Assembly: GCA_021186555.1 (NCBI GenBank)
Contig: JAJKFL010000031.1
Coordinates: forward strand, 20,676,487 to 20,740,486
Direction: 5' to 3'
DNA length: 64,000 bases
Origin: Reticulitermes speratus
Lineage: Eukaryota > Arthropoda > Insecta > Blattodea > Rhinotermitidae
In this document: piece by piece, positions 63,893 through 64,000 of the stretch
Position numbering within the stretch: position 1 is the stretch's first letter
Layout of the letters: each line of letters begins with the position of its first letter
Translations under genes and position numbers: made by a program
The notes under the pieces: model-generated
What the model saw: the letters and a program-made list of their open reading frames with translations, nothing else
Told to the model about the DNA's origin: nothing
Database searches by the model: none

Positions 63893-63893
63893 G
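63862..63893. repeat. (TAT)n microsatellite
   Basis: Ten uninterrupted units immediately before a SINE head. Confidence 0.92.
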
Positions 63894-63904
63894 GGCCAGG
63901 ACTG

Positions 63905-64000
63905 CAGGATAGCCTAGTCGGTATAGCGACTAGACTGCCAGCTGCATGATCCGGGGTTCAAGTCCCGGCAGGGGTAAGAGATTTATCTCTTCACAAAACG
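63905..64000 (+). mobile_element. tRNA-derived SINE head, family B-like, cut by window end
   Basis: GGATAGCCTAGTCGGTATAG (A box), then CCGGGGTTCAAGTCCCGGCA (B box), then GGGGTAAGAGATTTATCTCTTC as in the family B copies at 30.5 and 41.7 kb (GGCAAGGGATTTTCTTCTTC). The best-preserved family B head in the window. Confidence 0.85.

Overview
The window looks like repeat-rich, non-coding DNA from a large arthropod genome, most probably a cockroach or close relative (Blattodea; Periplaneta-like). The grounds are the many tRNA-headed SINEs with poly-A or A-rich tails and target-site duplications (TSDs), LINE reverse-transcriptase relics of the type common in insects, mariner/hAT/pogo-type remnants, and several fold-back repeat families that I recall from cockroach sequence. 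The species call is inference. I find no bacterial operon, no rRNA, no CRISPR array and no complete protein-coding host gene. The window may be intergenic or lie inside very long introns. Two stretches have plausible exon geometry (12356-12405 on +, 56336-56466 on -), and neither can be tied to a known protein.

Layout. 1-10 kb: mostly unassigned sequence, one fold-back element and one complete SINE. 10-19 kb: an hAT-like MITE with an 8-bp TSD, hairpins, a LINE C-terminus, an hAT transposase relic, a 47-48-bp minisatellite (16.2-17.5 kb) and a mariner-like relic with recognisable terminal repeats. 19-29.3 kb: a 0.55-kb tetranucleotide tract with an embedded C-rich MITE, a LINE RT pseudogene with intact YADD, a 39-bp minisatellite, and two structures carrying hammerhead-ribozyme-like motifs. 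30-44 kb: SINEs of several families, fold-backs, and a perfect 187-bp dimer (38.3-38.6 kb) with a full hammerhead fold. 44-47 kb: a 2.1-kb array of a 26-bp repeat next to a pogo-like MITE. 47-57 kb: LINE relic, a 628-bp palindrome, and a 3-kb unit bounded by 200-bp inverted repeats. 57-64 kb: SINEs, two more minisatellites and a second C-rich MITE.

The most interesting thread is a set of tandem and palindromic elements built around the hammerhead core (CTGANGA, stem II, GAAA). At least two are complete on paper. One is a direct 187-bp dimer that matches the layout of metazoan retrozymes. The other is a palindrome with one hammerhead per strand and a 9-bp TSD. Several further fold-back families carry degenerate versions of the same core. 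This is read by eye; folding, a covariance-model search and a cleavage assay would be decisive.
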